A DNA stretch of 33,908 nucleotides from Actinomycetes bacterium (lineage in GTDB: Bacteria > Actinomycetota > Thermoleophilia > BMS3ABIN01): assembly GCA_021803005.1 (NCBI GenBank), contig JAJZQT010000001.1, positions 34,125 to 68,032 on the forward strand, read 5' to 3'. The notes below the pieces were generated by a model. That model was not told the origin of the DNA, did not search any database, and was given only the letters and a program-made list of their open reading frames with translations. Of the stretch, positions 16,564-25,230 are shown piece by piece; position 1 is the stretch's first letter; every line of letters starts with the position of its first letter. The position numbers and the translations under genes are program-made.

Positions 16564-17406
16564 TTGAGTTCTATTCTGGACAGGGACGAGAGCGCGGCCG
16601 CGAGCCCGACTCTCGCAGCCGACGAGCCCCGGCCGCCGTTTGCGGGAACGGTCGAGCTGTCTCTTGTCATCCCCGTTTTCAACGAGGAAGAGCGGATTGT
16701 CAACACGATTACGCTGCTTGACGCCTACCTCAGCCGGCAGAGTCTCAGCTACGAAGTCATAATCTCCGACGACGGCAGCCGTGATGACAGCCCGGCGCTG
16801 GTGAGGAAAAATTTTGCCGAAAGCGGCGTCGTGCGCCTGATCCGTGACCGGCAGAACCGCGGCAAGGGCGCGGCCGTTCGGCGGGGAATCCTGTCGGCGC
16901 GGGGAGAGATAATAGTCTTCACCGATGCCGATCTGTCGTTTCCGGTGGAGACGATCGGCATGTGCGTCGAGGCGCTGCAGGAGTACGACGTGGCCGTGGG
17001 TTCGCGCAACCTTCCCGAGTCCGGCATCGAGATCACGCCGCCGCCGCTGCGCCGCCTGGCGGGGCCGATTTTCAAGACGATCGTGAGGGGGCTCGTGATC
17101 GGCGGCTTCACCGACACCCAGTGCGGATTCAAGGGATTCCGAGCCCAGGCCGCCCATGACATCTTTATGAACAGCGCCATCAACGGGTTTTCCTTCGACG
17201 TGGAGGTCCTGGCCCTGGCGCGGCTGTTCGGTTACAGCATTACCGAGGTGCCGGTGCGGCTCCTGGTGGACTCCTCGGACTCGAGGATCAACCTCACCTC
17301 CGACCCCTTCCGCATGATCGGCGAGCTGTTTGAGATCAGGCGCCGCCTCCGGGAGATCGAGAAAGAAACGCAGCCGGCGACGCACAAGCGCACCAACTCT
17401 TCCTAA
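16564..17406 (+). CDS. Family 2 glycosyltransferase, dolichyl-phosphate glucose/mannose synthase-like (TTG start)
   Basis: ELSLVIPVFNEEERI, YEVIISDDGSRDDSP, NRGKGAAVRRGILSARGEIIVFTDADLSFP, DTQCGFKGFRA. Confidence 0.88.
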   Translation: MSSILDRDESAAASPTLAADEPRPPFAGTVELSLVIPVFNEEERIVNTITLLDAYLSRQSLSYEVIISDDGSRDDSPALVRKNFAESGVVRLIRDRQNRGKGAAVRRGILSARGEIIVFTDADLSFPVETIGMCVEALQEYDVAVGSRNLPESGIEITPPPLRRLAGPIFKTIVRGLVIGGFTDTQCGFKGFRAQAAHDIFMNSAINGFSFDVEVLALARLFGYSITEVPVRLLVDSSDSRINLTSDPFRMIGELFEIRRRLREIEKETQPATHKRTNSS

Positions 17407-17420
17407 TACCACAATTCTCC

Positions 17421-18332
17421 CTAGCGCACCAGCTCTTCGAACCCGGCCAGCCCCGTGTCATTTCTCACGCGATAGCGCCAGAGGGTCAGCGGAGTGCTGC
17501 TGCTCTGCACCTCACCAGCCTTGGTCGTTACCGCCAGCAGGTACCCCGATGACCGGGCGAGGCTGACGACGGTGTCGTCGTATTTGCCGGCCGGATAGCA
17601 GAGCCAGTAGACCGGGTGTCCCAGATATGTCTGCAGTATCTGGGCGGAGCCGGTGAATTCATTCAGGGCCTCGGCTGACGGGATCTCGGTAAGGTCGGGG
17701 TGAGTGGCTGTGTGCGAGCCGATGTCCATGCCCTCGCGGTCGAGCCAGGTGACCTGATCCCAGGTCATGTATTCAGCTTCGCCGACCCTGTCGGAAATAA
17801 TGTAAAAGGTAGCGGGAAAAGCGTACTTCTGCAGGATGGGCAGGGCGACTTCATAGTTGTCCGTGTAGCCGTCATCGAAGGTGATCACGACGGGGTTGGC
17901 CGGCAGCGGCTTGCCGGCGAACAGAGCATTGAACAGTTCTGTCTGCGAGATGGGTTGATATCCAGCGCTTTTGAGATAACCCATCTGGGCGTCAAAATCC
18001 GCGGCCGAAACGGTCAGCCCGCGGCGGATCTTGTCGGCGTCAGCCGGCGGCTCGCCCACGTGGTGGTACATCAGGATCGGCACTTTGAGCTCGCGCGCCG
18101 GTATGGGCGCCGCCGACGGGTAGGCAAGCGGTTCGAACCTGGAAGGTGGCGCGGGGCTCACGGACGGCGCCTCCGCCGGGCTGACGGTCGCCGCTGTTCC
18201 GGTTTCCGGGATGAGCGTAGTGACTGCGGTCATATCACTTGCGGTCGAGAAGCCTCGCCCGGCAAAACCGGCGACGACAGCCAGGACGCAGACGGCAAGC
18301 ACTATCAGCCCGGTGGCAACTCTCCTGTTCAT
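17421..18332 (-). CDS. Polysaccharide deacetylase (NodB-like), membrane anchored
   Basis: VPILMYHHVGEP, PVVITFDDGYTDNYEVALPILQKY, MDIGSHTATHPDL, N-terminal TM segment. Confidence 0.92.
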   Translation of the reverse strand: MNRRVATGLIVLAVCVLAVVAGFAGRGFSTASDMTAVTTLIPETGTAATVSPAEAPSVSPAPPSRFEPLAYPSAAPIPARELKVPILMYHHVGEPPADADKIRRGLTVSAADFDAQMGYLKSAGYQPISQTELFNALFAGKPLPANPVVITFDDGYTDNYEVALPILQKYAFPATFYIISDRVGEAEYMTWDQVTWLDREGMDIGSHTATHPDLTEIPSAEALNEFTGSAQILQTYLGHPVYWLCYPAGKYDDTVVSLARSSGYLLAVTTKAGEVQSSSTPLTLWRYRVRNDTGLAGFEELVR

Positions 18333-19261
18333 GAAGTGGGAGTCGTGGGTGTCGGTGCGGTTGCGGGCGCGGACGGTGTAGCGGCCGCCTGTTTCGATGT
18401 CCGAAGTATCGGGATCAGCAGGTCGGCGGTCGGCTTGACGCCGAAGGCGCCTTTTTCACCGGAAAGAACATAGACCACGGAAACCTGGCCAATGCGGCTT
18501 TCGACGTTGTCCACCGAGGATATGTCCACGCTTTGATACAGGGGAATCTCCGATCTGGGCGCGTCGGAGGGCTCGGTGCCAACCGCCAGCACGCCGTAGC
18601 CCTTCAGATTGAGCAAAAAAAGCTTTTCGAGGTCGGAATACGCCGCCACCTGGTCGTTTTCCCCCCGGCTTATGATAACGACATCGTCCACCGGTAAATC
18701 ATAACTTCCGTTAGCGGATTCCACCAGCGTTCCCTGCAGCGAAGCGAGGAGCCTGGTGCCGCCGCCCCTGCCGATGTCGCGCGCCAGCCCGCGGCCGACA
18801 GCGGAGGTCATCGACGAGTCGTCCACCGAAGCGTAGAGCGGATCACTCTTCAGGTCGTTCTTGACCTTGGCGGTAACCGCGGCGGCATCAAAAAGCGGGT
18901 TGAGAACAGTGGTGCTGACCACCTGCCCCCCGGCGCCGTGCACCGCTGAGGTCAGATTGCGCACGACGTCATCACCGGCTGACGCCGAGGCGACAATAGC
19001 GACTTTCTTGCCCTGCAGCCGGCCGCCGACGATAAACGGGAAGGTGTCGTCCTGGTAACGCAGATTTGTGGCCCGCTCATGGCTGAGCCGATCGTTCTGC
19101 CCCTGCAGCTCGTCGACATTCTTCTGGATATCGTTGACGAGGACATTCTGGCCTGTCTCGACGAGGCCATTGTCGGTCAGGCTTATTCCCACCAGCACTC
19201 CGAGCCCCAGCGCCAGGAACACGGCCACAAGCGACAGCAGATGATATCTCCAGGTCAACAT
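18329..19261 (-). CDS. MctB-like copper transport / envelope protein
   Basis: MLTWRYHLLSLVAVFLALGLGVLVGISL signature plus coiled-coil segment; overlaps the deacetylase start. Confidence 0.75.
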   Translation of the reverse strand: MLTWRYHLLSLVAVFLALGLGVLVGISLTDNGLVETGQNVLVNDIQKNVDELQGQNDRLSHERATNLRYQDDTFPFIVGGRLQGKKVAIVASASAGDDVVRNLTSAVHGAGGQVVSTTVLNPLFDAAAVTAKVKNDLKSDPLYASVDDSSMTSAVGRGLARDIGRGGGTRLLASLQGTLVESANGSYDLPVDDVVIISRGENDQVAAYSDLEKLFLLNLKGYGVLAVGTEPSDAPRSEIPLYQSVDISSVDNVESRIGQVSVVYVLSGEKGAFGVKPTADLLIPILRTSKQAAATPSAPATAPTPTTPTS

Positions 19262-19315
19262 GCCGGGCGCTCCTGACTGCCGGTCTTCCCGGCCGATTTT
19301 TTCGAAGGGGTCATG

Positions 19316-21148
19316 CTAGAGGTTCACCAGCAGTCTTAATTTGACCGCAAACAGATTGGCTAGGGACCTCAATGGAGGCGATGACGAGATTACCGCCGCC
19401 ATCGGCACGACCGCCGCCATCAGCAGCACGCTGATCTCGATGGCAAGTTGCGCGGGGGACGGATCGGACAGGCCGGCGATGAGCCTCTTGCCACCAGAAT
19501 TACCGCCCCCTGCCAGGGCGCCGTTTATTACGGCTCCGTTGCCGCCTGCAGTCATTGCCGCTTCGGAATCCCGTGTGGAAGCGGTTCCCTCAAGAGACCA
19601 GGCGACCAGCCGCTGCCAGGCGGCCGGCCCGGCCTCGCGGGCTTTCAAAAACAGCAATAAGGCCAGGGGTGGACCGAATACGATCAAAACTCTCAATGGT
19701 TTTTGTATATCCATGGGAACCGGGGCATGCCACCAGAAGCCGTCGAAGAACATGACGCTGAAGGAAAAGGCAAGCGCGGCGACATACATGTAGCGCCAGG
19801 GCCTCAAAGCCACCAGGCCCAACCCCAGCGTCAGATACCAGGGCTGAAACCAGAATAGCGCAAGCGGCGTCATCAAAGCCAGCCCCGCCGCTCCCGATAT
19901 CAGGCCGTTGAAATTCTTGACGCCGATCAGGTGCCAGAGCAGATAACATAGCAGGATCGCCGCCAGGGCTCCCTGAACGATGGAGTTGGAAAGCGACAGC
20001 TGCAAGTGGTCGGCGGCGGTATCCCTGAGCAGCGCCGAGATCGTGAAATTGGTCTTCTGCCCGATGGTCGTCAGATACAGGAACGTATCGCTGCCGGCCC
20101 AGAGGGGCAGATAGCTGACCACGGTTATCACCGCCGGCAGGCCCAGCGCCGCGGCTCCGAAGGCCAACTTGCGTGAAAACCCTTTTTGCTGGCGGACGGC
20201 CAGCGCAATATATATCAGCAGAAGCGGCAGGGCGATGAACTTGACCAGGGTGGCCAGGGTGATACAGGCAATCCCCAGCAGATAGCGCCGGTTGAGGAAG
20301 CACAGCAGGCCCGCCAGCACAAAAGTCAGCATCAGGATGTCGTTGTGAGCGTTGGCGACCACCAGGGCCAGCACAAACGGGTTCCAGCCGTAAAAGACCA
20401 TCGCCTTGCGCTCCAGCCCCGGCCTGATTCGCGCCGCTATCTTCCATATCAGGCCCAGGTTAACCAGGTTCATGCCGATGAAAAATCCCTTGAAGAGCAG
20501 CAGGTTGGCGCCAATACCGTCACCGGCCAGGCGCGCCAGCGCTCCCGTCACATAGACATGGAGGGATCCGTAAACAGCGCCCGTGCCGACCCAGCCTCCC
20601 AGAGAGAAGAACGGGTCCTGGGGAAAATACGTCGCCGGCACCAGCAGCGGATTCTCTCCGTATAGCGCAAATATGCGTCCGTGCCGGATGTAGTCGAAGA
20701 TATCGGTCGAGAGCAGGAACGGCGTCAGGAACATAAGCACGTGGAAGAGTACGGCAAAACCGAAGATGATCTGGTTGGTGCGGGCCGACCACACGCCCGG
20801 TTTCTCGGCGGTTCCCGGATTTTCCTCGGTCTCATTGCCGGGGCCGCCGCGGCCGGCGCTTACAGATCTCAAAGCCAGCAAATAGAAGCCGAACAGCGCC
20901 AGGGCGTTGACGCCGATTCCCGTGTATAGCAGGTAATAATGCGAGAGGTCGAAACCGCTTTCCGGCAGGGCCAGATAGGGGGGAAAGTGCGTGGCGTCGG
21001 TATTGGGAATGAAGAAAGCGACCAGCGCGAACATCGTGTATGCCAACAGGCTGACCGAGCCCGCCAGCAGCAGTACCGGCAAGGGCCTGGAGGCGGTCGC
21101 CCGCCAGAGTTCTGCGAGTTTCCGGTGAATTGTTGTCGGATATCTCAT
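19316..21148 (-). CDS. Polytopic GT-C type (mannosyl)transferase-like membrane protein
   Basis: About a dozen TM segments; DIFDYIRHGRIFALYGENPLLVPATYFPQDPF and YGWNPFVLALVVANAHNDILM are typical of polyprenol-dependent hexosyltransferases. Confidence 0.7.
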   Translation of the reverse strand: MRYPTTIHRKLAELWRATASRPLPVLLLAGSVSLLAYTMFALVAFFIPNTDATHFPPYLALPESGFDLSHYYLLYTGIGVNALALFGFYLLALRSVSAGRGGPGNETEENPGTAEKPGVWSARTNQIIFGFAVLFHVLMFLTPFLLSTDIFDYIRHGRIFALYGENPLLVPATYFPQDPFFSLGGWVGTGAVYGSLHVYVTGALARLAGDGIGANLLLFKGFFIGMNLVNLGLIWKIAARIRPGLERKAMVFYGWNPFVLALVVANAHNDILMLTFVLAGLLCFLNRRYLLGIACITLATLVKFIALPLLLIYIALAVRQQKGFSRKLAFGAAALGLPAVITVVSYLPLWAGSDTFLYLTTIGQKTNFTISALLRDTAADHLQLSLSNSIVQGALAAILLCYLLWHLIGVKNFNGLISGAAGLALMTPLALFWFQPWYLTLGLGLVALRPWRYMYVAALAFSFSVMFFDGFWWHAPVPMDIQKPLRVLIVFGPPLALLLFLKAREAGPAAWQRLVAWSLEGTASTRDSEAAMTAGGNGAVINGALAGGGNSGGKRLIAGLSDPSPAQLAIEISVLLMAAVVPMAAVISSSPPLRSLANLFAVKLRLLVNL

Positions 21149-21379
21149 AAAGGTCAGGCGGGTCTGCCGGGCGGCTGGCCAAGCCGATGTGGAGCTGTCG
21201 GGAAGGATATTCTATTCAACCGCAATATCCTATAGAAAGACGTGCTAATGCTCAAGCTCGCAAGCTGCCGCCGCTTTCGGCTGCTCTGCCCTTTGTACTC
21301 CCTGGCGCGTCTAATATACTTACGCAAACCGGCTGGTCTCAAACGCAGCCGGGCATTTCGCGACCGGAGGTCGTAATCC

Positions 21380-22774
21380 ATGTCAGATAAAAAAGGGCCG
21401 GCGGCAGCAGCCGCAAGGGGGGGCGGGGTCAGGATTTTCGGCGCGACCTGGGTGCTTCCGATCGTAAGCGATCCCATCCACAAGGGGGCCGTGGCCGTCG
21501 AAGGCGATTCAATAAAGGCGGTAGGCAAGGCCGAAGAGATGACCGCGGCTTTTCCTGACGCGGAGGTAACGGATTTTCACCATGCCATCGTCATGCCCGG
21601 GTTTGTGAATTGCCACAGCCATGTTGAGTATGCCGTCTTCCGCGGCATCATGGACAACAAGAACTTCGGCCCCTGGATACTCGAATTCCTCGATCACAAG
21701 GGCAAGCTTTCCCACGATGATTATGTGGTGAGCGCGATGTTGGGCGCCTCGGAATGTGTCTCCTCGGGGTTGACCACTTCCGCTGACTCGATGTATTCGG
21801 GCGCCAGCCTCGGCGCCATCGTGCAGGCGGGCCTGAGGGCGCGCGTCTACCAGGAGGTCTTCGGACTGGATGACAACAAGCTCGATGATACCATGTCACA
21901 ACTCATCGACAAGATCAATGAGCTCGAGGAAAATACGGGCGATCTGATCGAAGTGGGCATCGCGCCGCACGCCACCTACACCGTGAGCGCCAGCCTGTAC
22001 CGCGCCGTCGCCGAGCTGGCCCGTGAGCGGGGCATGAAAATAACCACCCACCTGGCGGAGAGCAGGGCGGAGTCGGTCTACATCAGGTCCGGATCCGGGA
22101 TCCTCGCCCTCGATTTCCGCGAGAAAGTCGGCTGGGATTATTTAAGCCACGAGCCCTTCGGCGTCACCCCGGTCAAATACCTGCAGCAATGGAACGTCTT
22201 CGGCCCCGGTTTTCTTGCCGCCCACTGCGTGCATGTCACACCGGCGGATATCGAAGCCCTGGCCAGATACGATGTCGCCATAGCGCACTGTCCCAAGAGC
22301 AACGCCAAGCTCGGGTGCGGCATAGCGCCGCTGCCGGCCTTCCTGCATGCGGGCATCCGCGTCGGTTTCGGCACCGACAGCCCCGCCAGCAGCAACATCA
22401 TGGACATGTTCGGCGAGATGCGCACGGCGATCTTCCTTCATAGGGGCGTCGAGCGCGACGCCGCCGTGCTGGGCGCCGCCGAATGCGTGCAGATGGCCAC
22501 TCTGGGAGGAGCCAGGGCGCTGGGCATGGAGGACCGAATCGGCTCGCTGGAGCCCGGCAAACAGGCCGATATCATCGCCGTCGACATGGAATACAGCCAT
22601 TTCACCCCCATCCACGACCCCTACTCGGCGCTGGTCTTCGGCGCCAACCAGGAGGACATATTCTTCACCATGGTCGCCGGCCGGCCGCTGTACACACGGA
22701 AAGTTCTCCTGACCATGGATGAGGAAGAAATCACCAAAAAAGCACGGGAGGTCAAAGAGAAGCTTTGGCAGTAA
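21380..22774 (+). CDS. Amidohydrolase, MTA/S-adenosylhomocysteine deaminase-like
   Basis: MPGFVNCHSHVEY, ITTHLAES, AAHCVHV, GFGTDSPASSNIMDMFGEMR, GSLEPGKQADIIAVD. Confidence 0.82.
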   Translation: MSDKKGPAAAAARGGGVRIFGATWVLPIVSDPIHKGAVAVEGDSIKAVGKAEEMTAAFPDAEVTDFHHAIVMPGFVNCHSHVEYAVFRGIMDNKNFGPWILEFLDHKGKLSHDDYVVSAMLGASECVSSGLTTSADSMYSGASLGAIVQAGLRARVYQEVFGLDDNKLDDTMSQLIDKINELEENTGDLIEVGIAPHATYTVSASLYRAVAELARERGMKITTHLAESRAESVYIRSGSGILALDFREKVGWDYLSHEPFGVTPVKYLQQWNVFGPGFLAAHCVHVTPADIEALARYDVAIAHCPKSNAKLGCGIAPLPAFLHAGIRVGFGTDSPASSNIMDMFGEMRTAIFLHRGVERDAAVLGAAECVQMATLGGARALGMEDRIGSLEPGKQADIIAVDMEYSHFTPIHDPYSALVFGANQEDIFFTMVAGRPLYTRKVLLTMDEEEITKKAREVKEKLWQ

Positions 22775-22784
22775 TGCAGGAATA

Positions 22785-22814
22785 CTGGCATTTAAGCAGA
22801 ATGTAACGTATAAT
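22785..22814 (+). promoter_or_regulatory. Putative promoter of the DEAD-box helicase with ~120-nt leader
   Basis: CTGGCA (22785-22790), 18-nt spacer, TATAAT (22809-22814). Confidence 0.4.
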
Positions 22815-22937
22815 CCATCTAGTATATCCACGTTAAGACTCGGTTGTCCCCGTTCCTTTTCTGTAACCTTAAGGATCAACTGCGTCTGCTACATGCAGTG
22901 CGATCCCCAATGGGCGCACAGAAAAGGAGTATTTATT

Positions 22938-24179
22938 TTGTTTGAAAATCTCGGTTTGGAAGAGCGCCTTCTCAAGGGCGTCAAAGCCATGGGCTACACC
23001 ACGCCCACCCCCATCCAGGAAAAAGCAATCCCGGTAGCTCTCGAAGGCAGGGACATCGTCGGCTGCGCCCAGACGGGCACCGGCAAGACCGCCGCCTTCA
23101 TTCTGCCGCTGCTTCAGAATATGGGCACCCAGCGCGGCGTCAAGGCGCTGGTCGTGACCCCGACCCGCGAACTGGCGGGACAGATCGTCGAAGTCGCACG
23201 TGAGTGCAGCCGGTACACCGGGCACAAGGTCGCGGCTGTTTACGGCGGCGTCGGCTATCAGCCGCAGAAGGACAAGCTCCGTCGCGGCGTCGACCTGCTC
23301 GTCGCGACTCCGGGCAGGCTCCTCGACCTCTCAGGCCGGGGCGACGTCAATCTGAGCCAGGTCGAGGTTCTGGTCCTGGACGAGGCCGACCGCATGCTCG
23401 ACATGGGCTTCTGGCCGGACGTCAGGCGCATCATGAAGCTGCTGCCGGCAAAACGCCAGAACATGCTGTTCTCGGCGACGATGTCGCACCAGGTTCTTGG
23501 TGTCATCGGTGATACTTTAAGCAGGCCCGTCCGCATCGACGTGGCGCCCAGCGCTACGCCGATCGAGGCGATCGAGCAGGCAGTCTATCCCGTCGGCAGC
23601 ACCCAGAAGGGCGATTTGCTGGTCAAGCTGCTCGAAGAGCGCGATCTCGACCGGGTGCTCGTCTTCACGCGCACCAAGCATCGCGCCGACCGTGTCTGCC
23701 GCACGCTTTCCCGCAAGGGCATCAAGGGTGTCGCCATTCACTCGAACCGCAGCCAGACCCAGCGCCAGCAGGCGCTTGACGGCTTCAAGAACGGCAAGTA
23801 CCGCGTTCTGGTCGCCACCGACATCGTCGCCCGCGGCATCGATGTGGACAACATCTCCCACGTCATCAATTTCGACATGCCCAACAAGGCCGAGGATTAC
23901 GTTCACCGCATCGGGCGGACGGCGCGCGCCGGCAACGACGGCACCGCGCTCAGCTTCCTTTCTTCAGAGGAGACTTCGGCGCTGCGGGAGATCGAGGGTC
24001 TGATCGGTACGACTCTGCCCTGCGAGGATGTCGAGGGCTTCGATTACGATTACCGGGTTGTTCCCGATCCCGGCCGCGAGGCCACCAAGGTCAGGAAACT
24101 CGTTTACAACGGCGGCGCCCTGTCAGGCAAGCGCCGCCGCAGCAGAAGGCCGGGACGCAGCATGGCCCGCGCCCGCTAA
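22938..24179 (+). CDS. DEAD-box ATP-dependent RNA helicase (TTG start)
   Basis: GYTTPTPIQEKAIP, AQTGTGKT, PTRELA, DEAD, SAT, HRIGRTARAG. aaaaggag site before the TTG. Confidence 0.95.
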   Translation: MFENLGLEERLLKGVKAMGYTTPTPIQEKAIPVALEGRDIVGCAQTGTGKTAAFILPLLQNMGTQRGVKALVVTPTRELAGQIVEVARECSRYTGHKVAAVYGGVGYQPQKDKLRRGVDLLVATPGRLLDLSGRGDVNLSQVEVLVLDEADRMLDMGFWPDVRRIMKLLPAKRQNMLFSATMSHQVLGVIGDTLSRPVRIDVAPSATPIEAIEQAVYPVGSTQKGDLLVKLLEERDLDRVLVFTRTKHRADRVCRTLSRKGIKGVAIHSNRSQTQRQQALDGFKNGKYRVLVATDIVARGIDVDNISHVINFDMPNKAEDYVHRIGRTARAGNDGTALSFLSSEETSALREIEGLIGTTLPCEDVEGFDYDYRVVPDPGREATKVRKLVYNGGALSGKRRRSRRPGRSMARAR

Positions 24180-24200
24180 GCGCTGACACAGAACACGATC

Positions 24201-24235
24201 AAGGGGACACATTACAAGAATGTGTCCCCTTTTTT
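24201..24235 (+). terminator. Intrinsic terminator after the DEAD-box helicase
   Basis: aaggggacacatt-acaag-aatgtgtcccctt: perfect 13-bp stem followed by T residues. Confidence 0.88.
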
Positions 24236-24363
24236 ATCCTGTTGGGCTTCGCTTTGGTCTATAATATTCGAGGTTGTTAAATAAGCACTCTTTTCGGGCC
24301 GTCGTCTGCGATGGCCTTGAAAATATCCTGATATCATCAAACCCGCACGGGTGGGTAAAAAAT

Positions 24364-25047
24364 ATGCTACTGGACAGAAAGAGAATAAATCGCTGGACGC
24401 GCTGGTTTGCCATCATCCTGGTGGTTGTCTTTGCCCTGGGAACCGTATTTATGGGCGTCGGCTCCAAAACCGGCAACATCTTCGCCGGCTGCGCCAAGGG
24501 CGCGCCCTCGGCGTCGTCGCAATCTTTCGAGGACCGCGAGGCGTACTACAAGGACCAGATCAGCCAGAATCCGCAGGACAACGTCAGCATGCTGGCGCTG
24601 GCCAATCTCTACGCGGACGACACCGTTGGCCGCTATGACGACGCCATCACCTGGTTCAACAATGCGCTGGCGCTCGATCCCAGCAACGCGGATCTGCAGC
24701 TGCGCATCGCCAGCATCTACATGAACAAGACCCAGAACTATGACGCGGCCATCAAGGTCCTGACGGACCTTACTGCCAAGGCGCCCGACAACGCCAACGC
24801 CTTCCTCTACCTGGGCCAGGCCGCGAAGTCGGCCGGCCAGAACCAGACGGCGATCCTGGCCTGGACCCGTTACCTGGCGCTGGCGCCCACGAGTGAGTTC
24901 GCGGCGACGCTCAAGGACGAGATCACCAAACTCTCGGCTCTGCCGGCGGTGACTCCCTCCACGTCCACCGTGCCGGGCAGCTCCGGAGCCACGTTGCCCG
25001 CCAGCCCTGGGGCCTCGTTGCCAGCGACTCCGGCGCAGAACCCCTGA
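24364..25047 (+). CDS. Membrane-anchored TPR-repeat protein
   Basis: N-terminal TM WFAIILVVVFALGTVFMG; A/Y/L-pattern TPRs (ITWFNNALALDPSNADLQLRIASIYM); Pro/Ser/Thr-rich tail. Confidence 0.82.
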   Translation: MLLDRKRINRWTRWFAIILVVVFALGTVFMGVGSKTGNIFAGCAKGAPSASSQSFEDREAYYKDQISQNPQDNVSMLALANLYADDTVGRYDDAITWFNNALALDPSNADLQLRIASIYMNKTQNYDAAIKVLTDLTAKAPDNANAFLYLGQAAKSAGQNQTAILAWTRYLALAPTSEFAATLKDEITKLSALPAVTPSTSTVPGSSGATLPASPGASLPATPAQNP

Positions 25048-25230
25048 CCCTTTCGTGACCGTATTTTTCAACCCTGGGTTTAGGCAAACCACGGGTTGGA
25101 AAAGACTATGCCCGGTGGGCAGTTTGGGGCAGGATGTCGACATAACCTTCCTCGATGTGCTATAAACCTTCCTTGTTCACGGTCGATAGAAGGACCGGTT
25201 TTTCCGGTCACACTATACAAAGGCGGTTTT

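Noticed and set aside
15499-17412. 637-aa minus-strand ORF opposite tatA, tatC and the glycosyltransferase
   Set aside because: Antisense to three recognisable genes; Arg/Asp/Gly/Gln-rich shadow translation.
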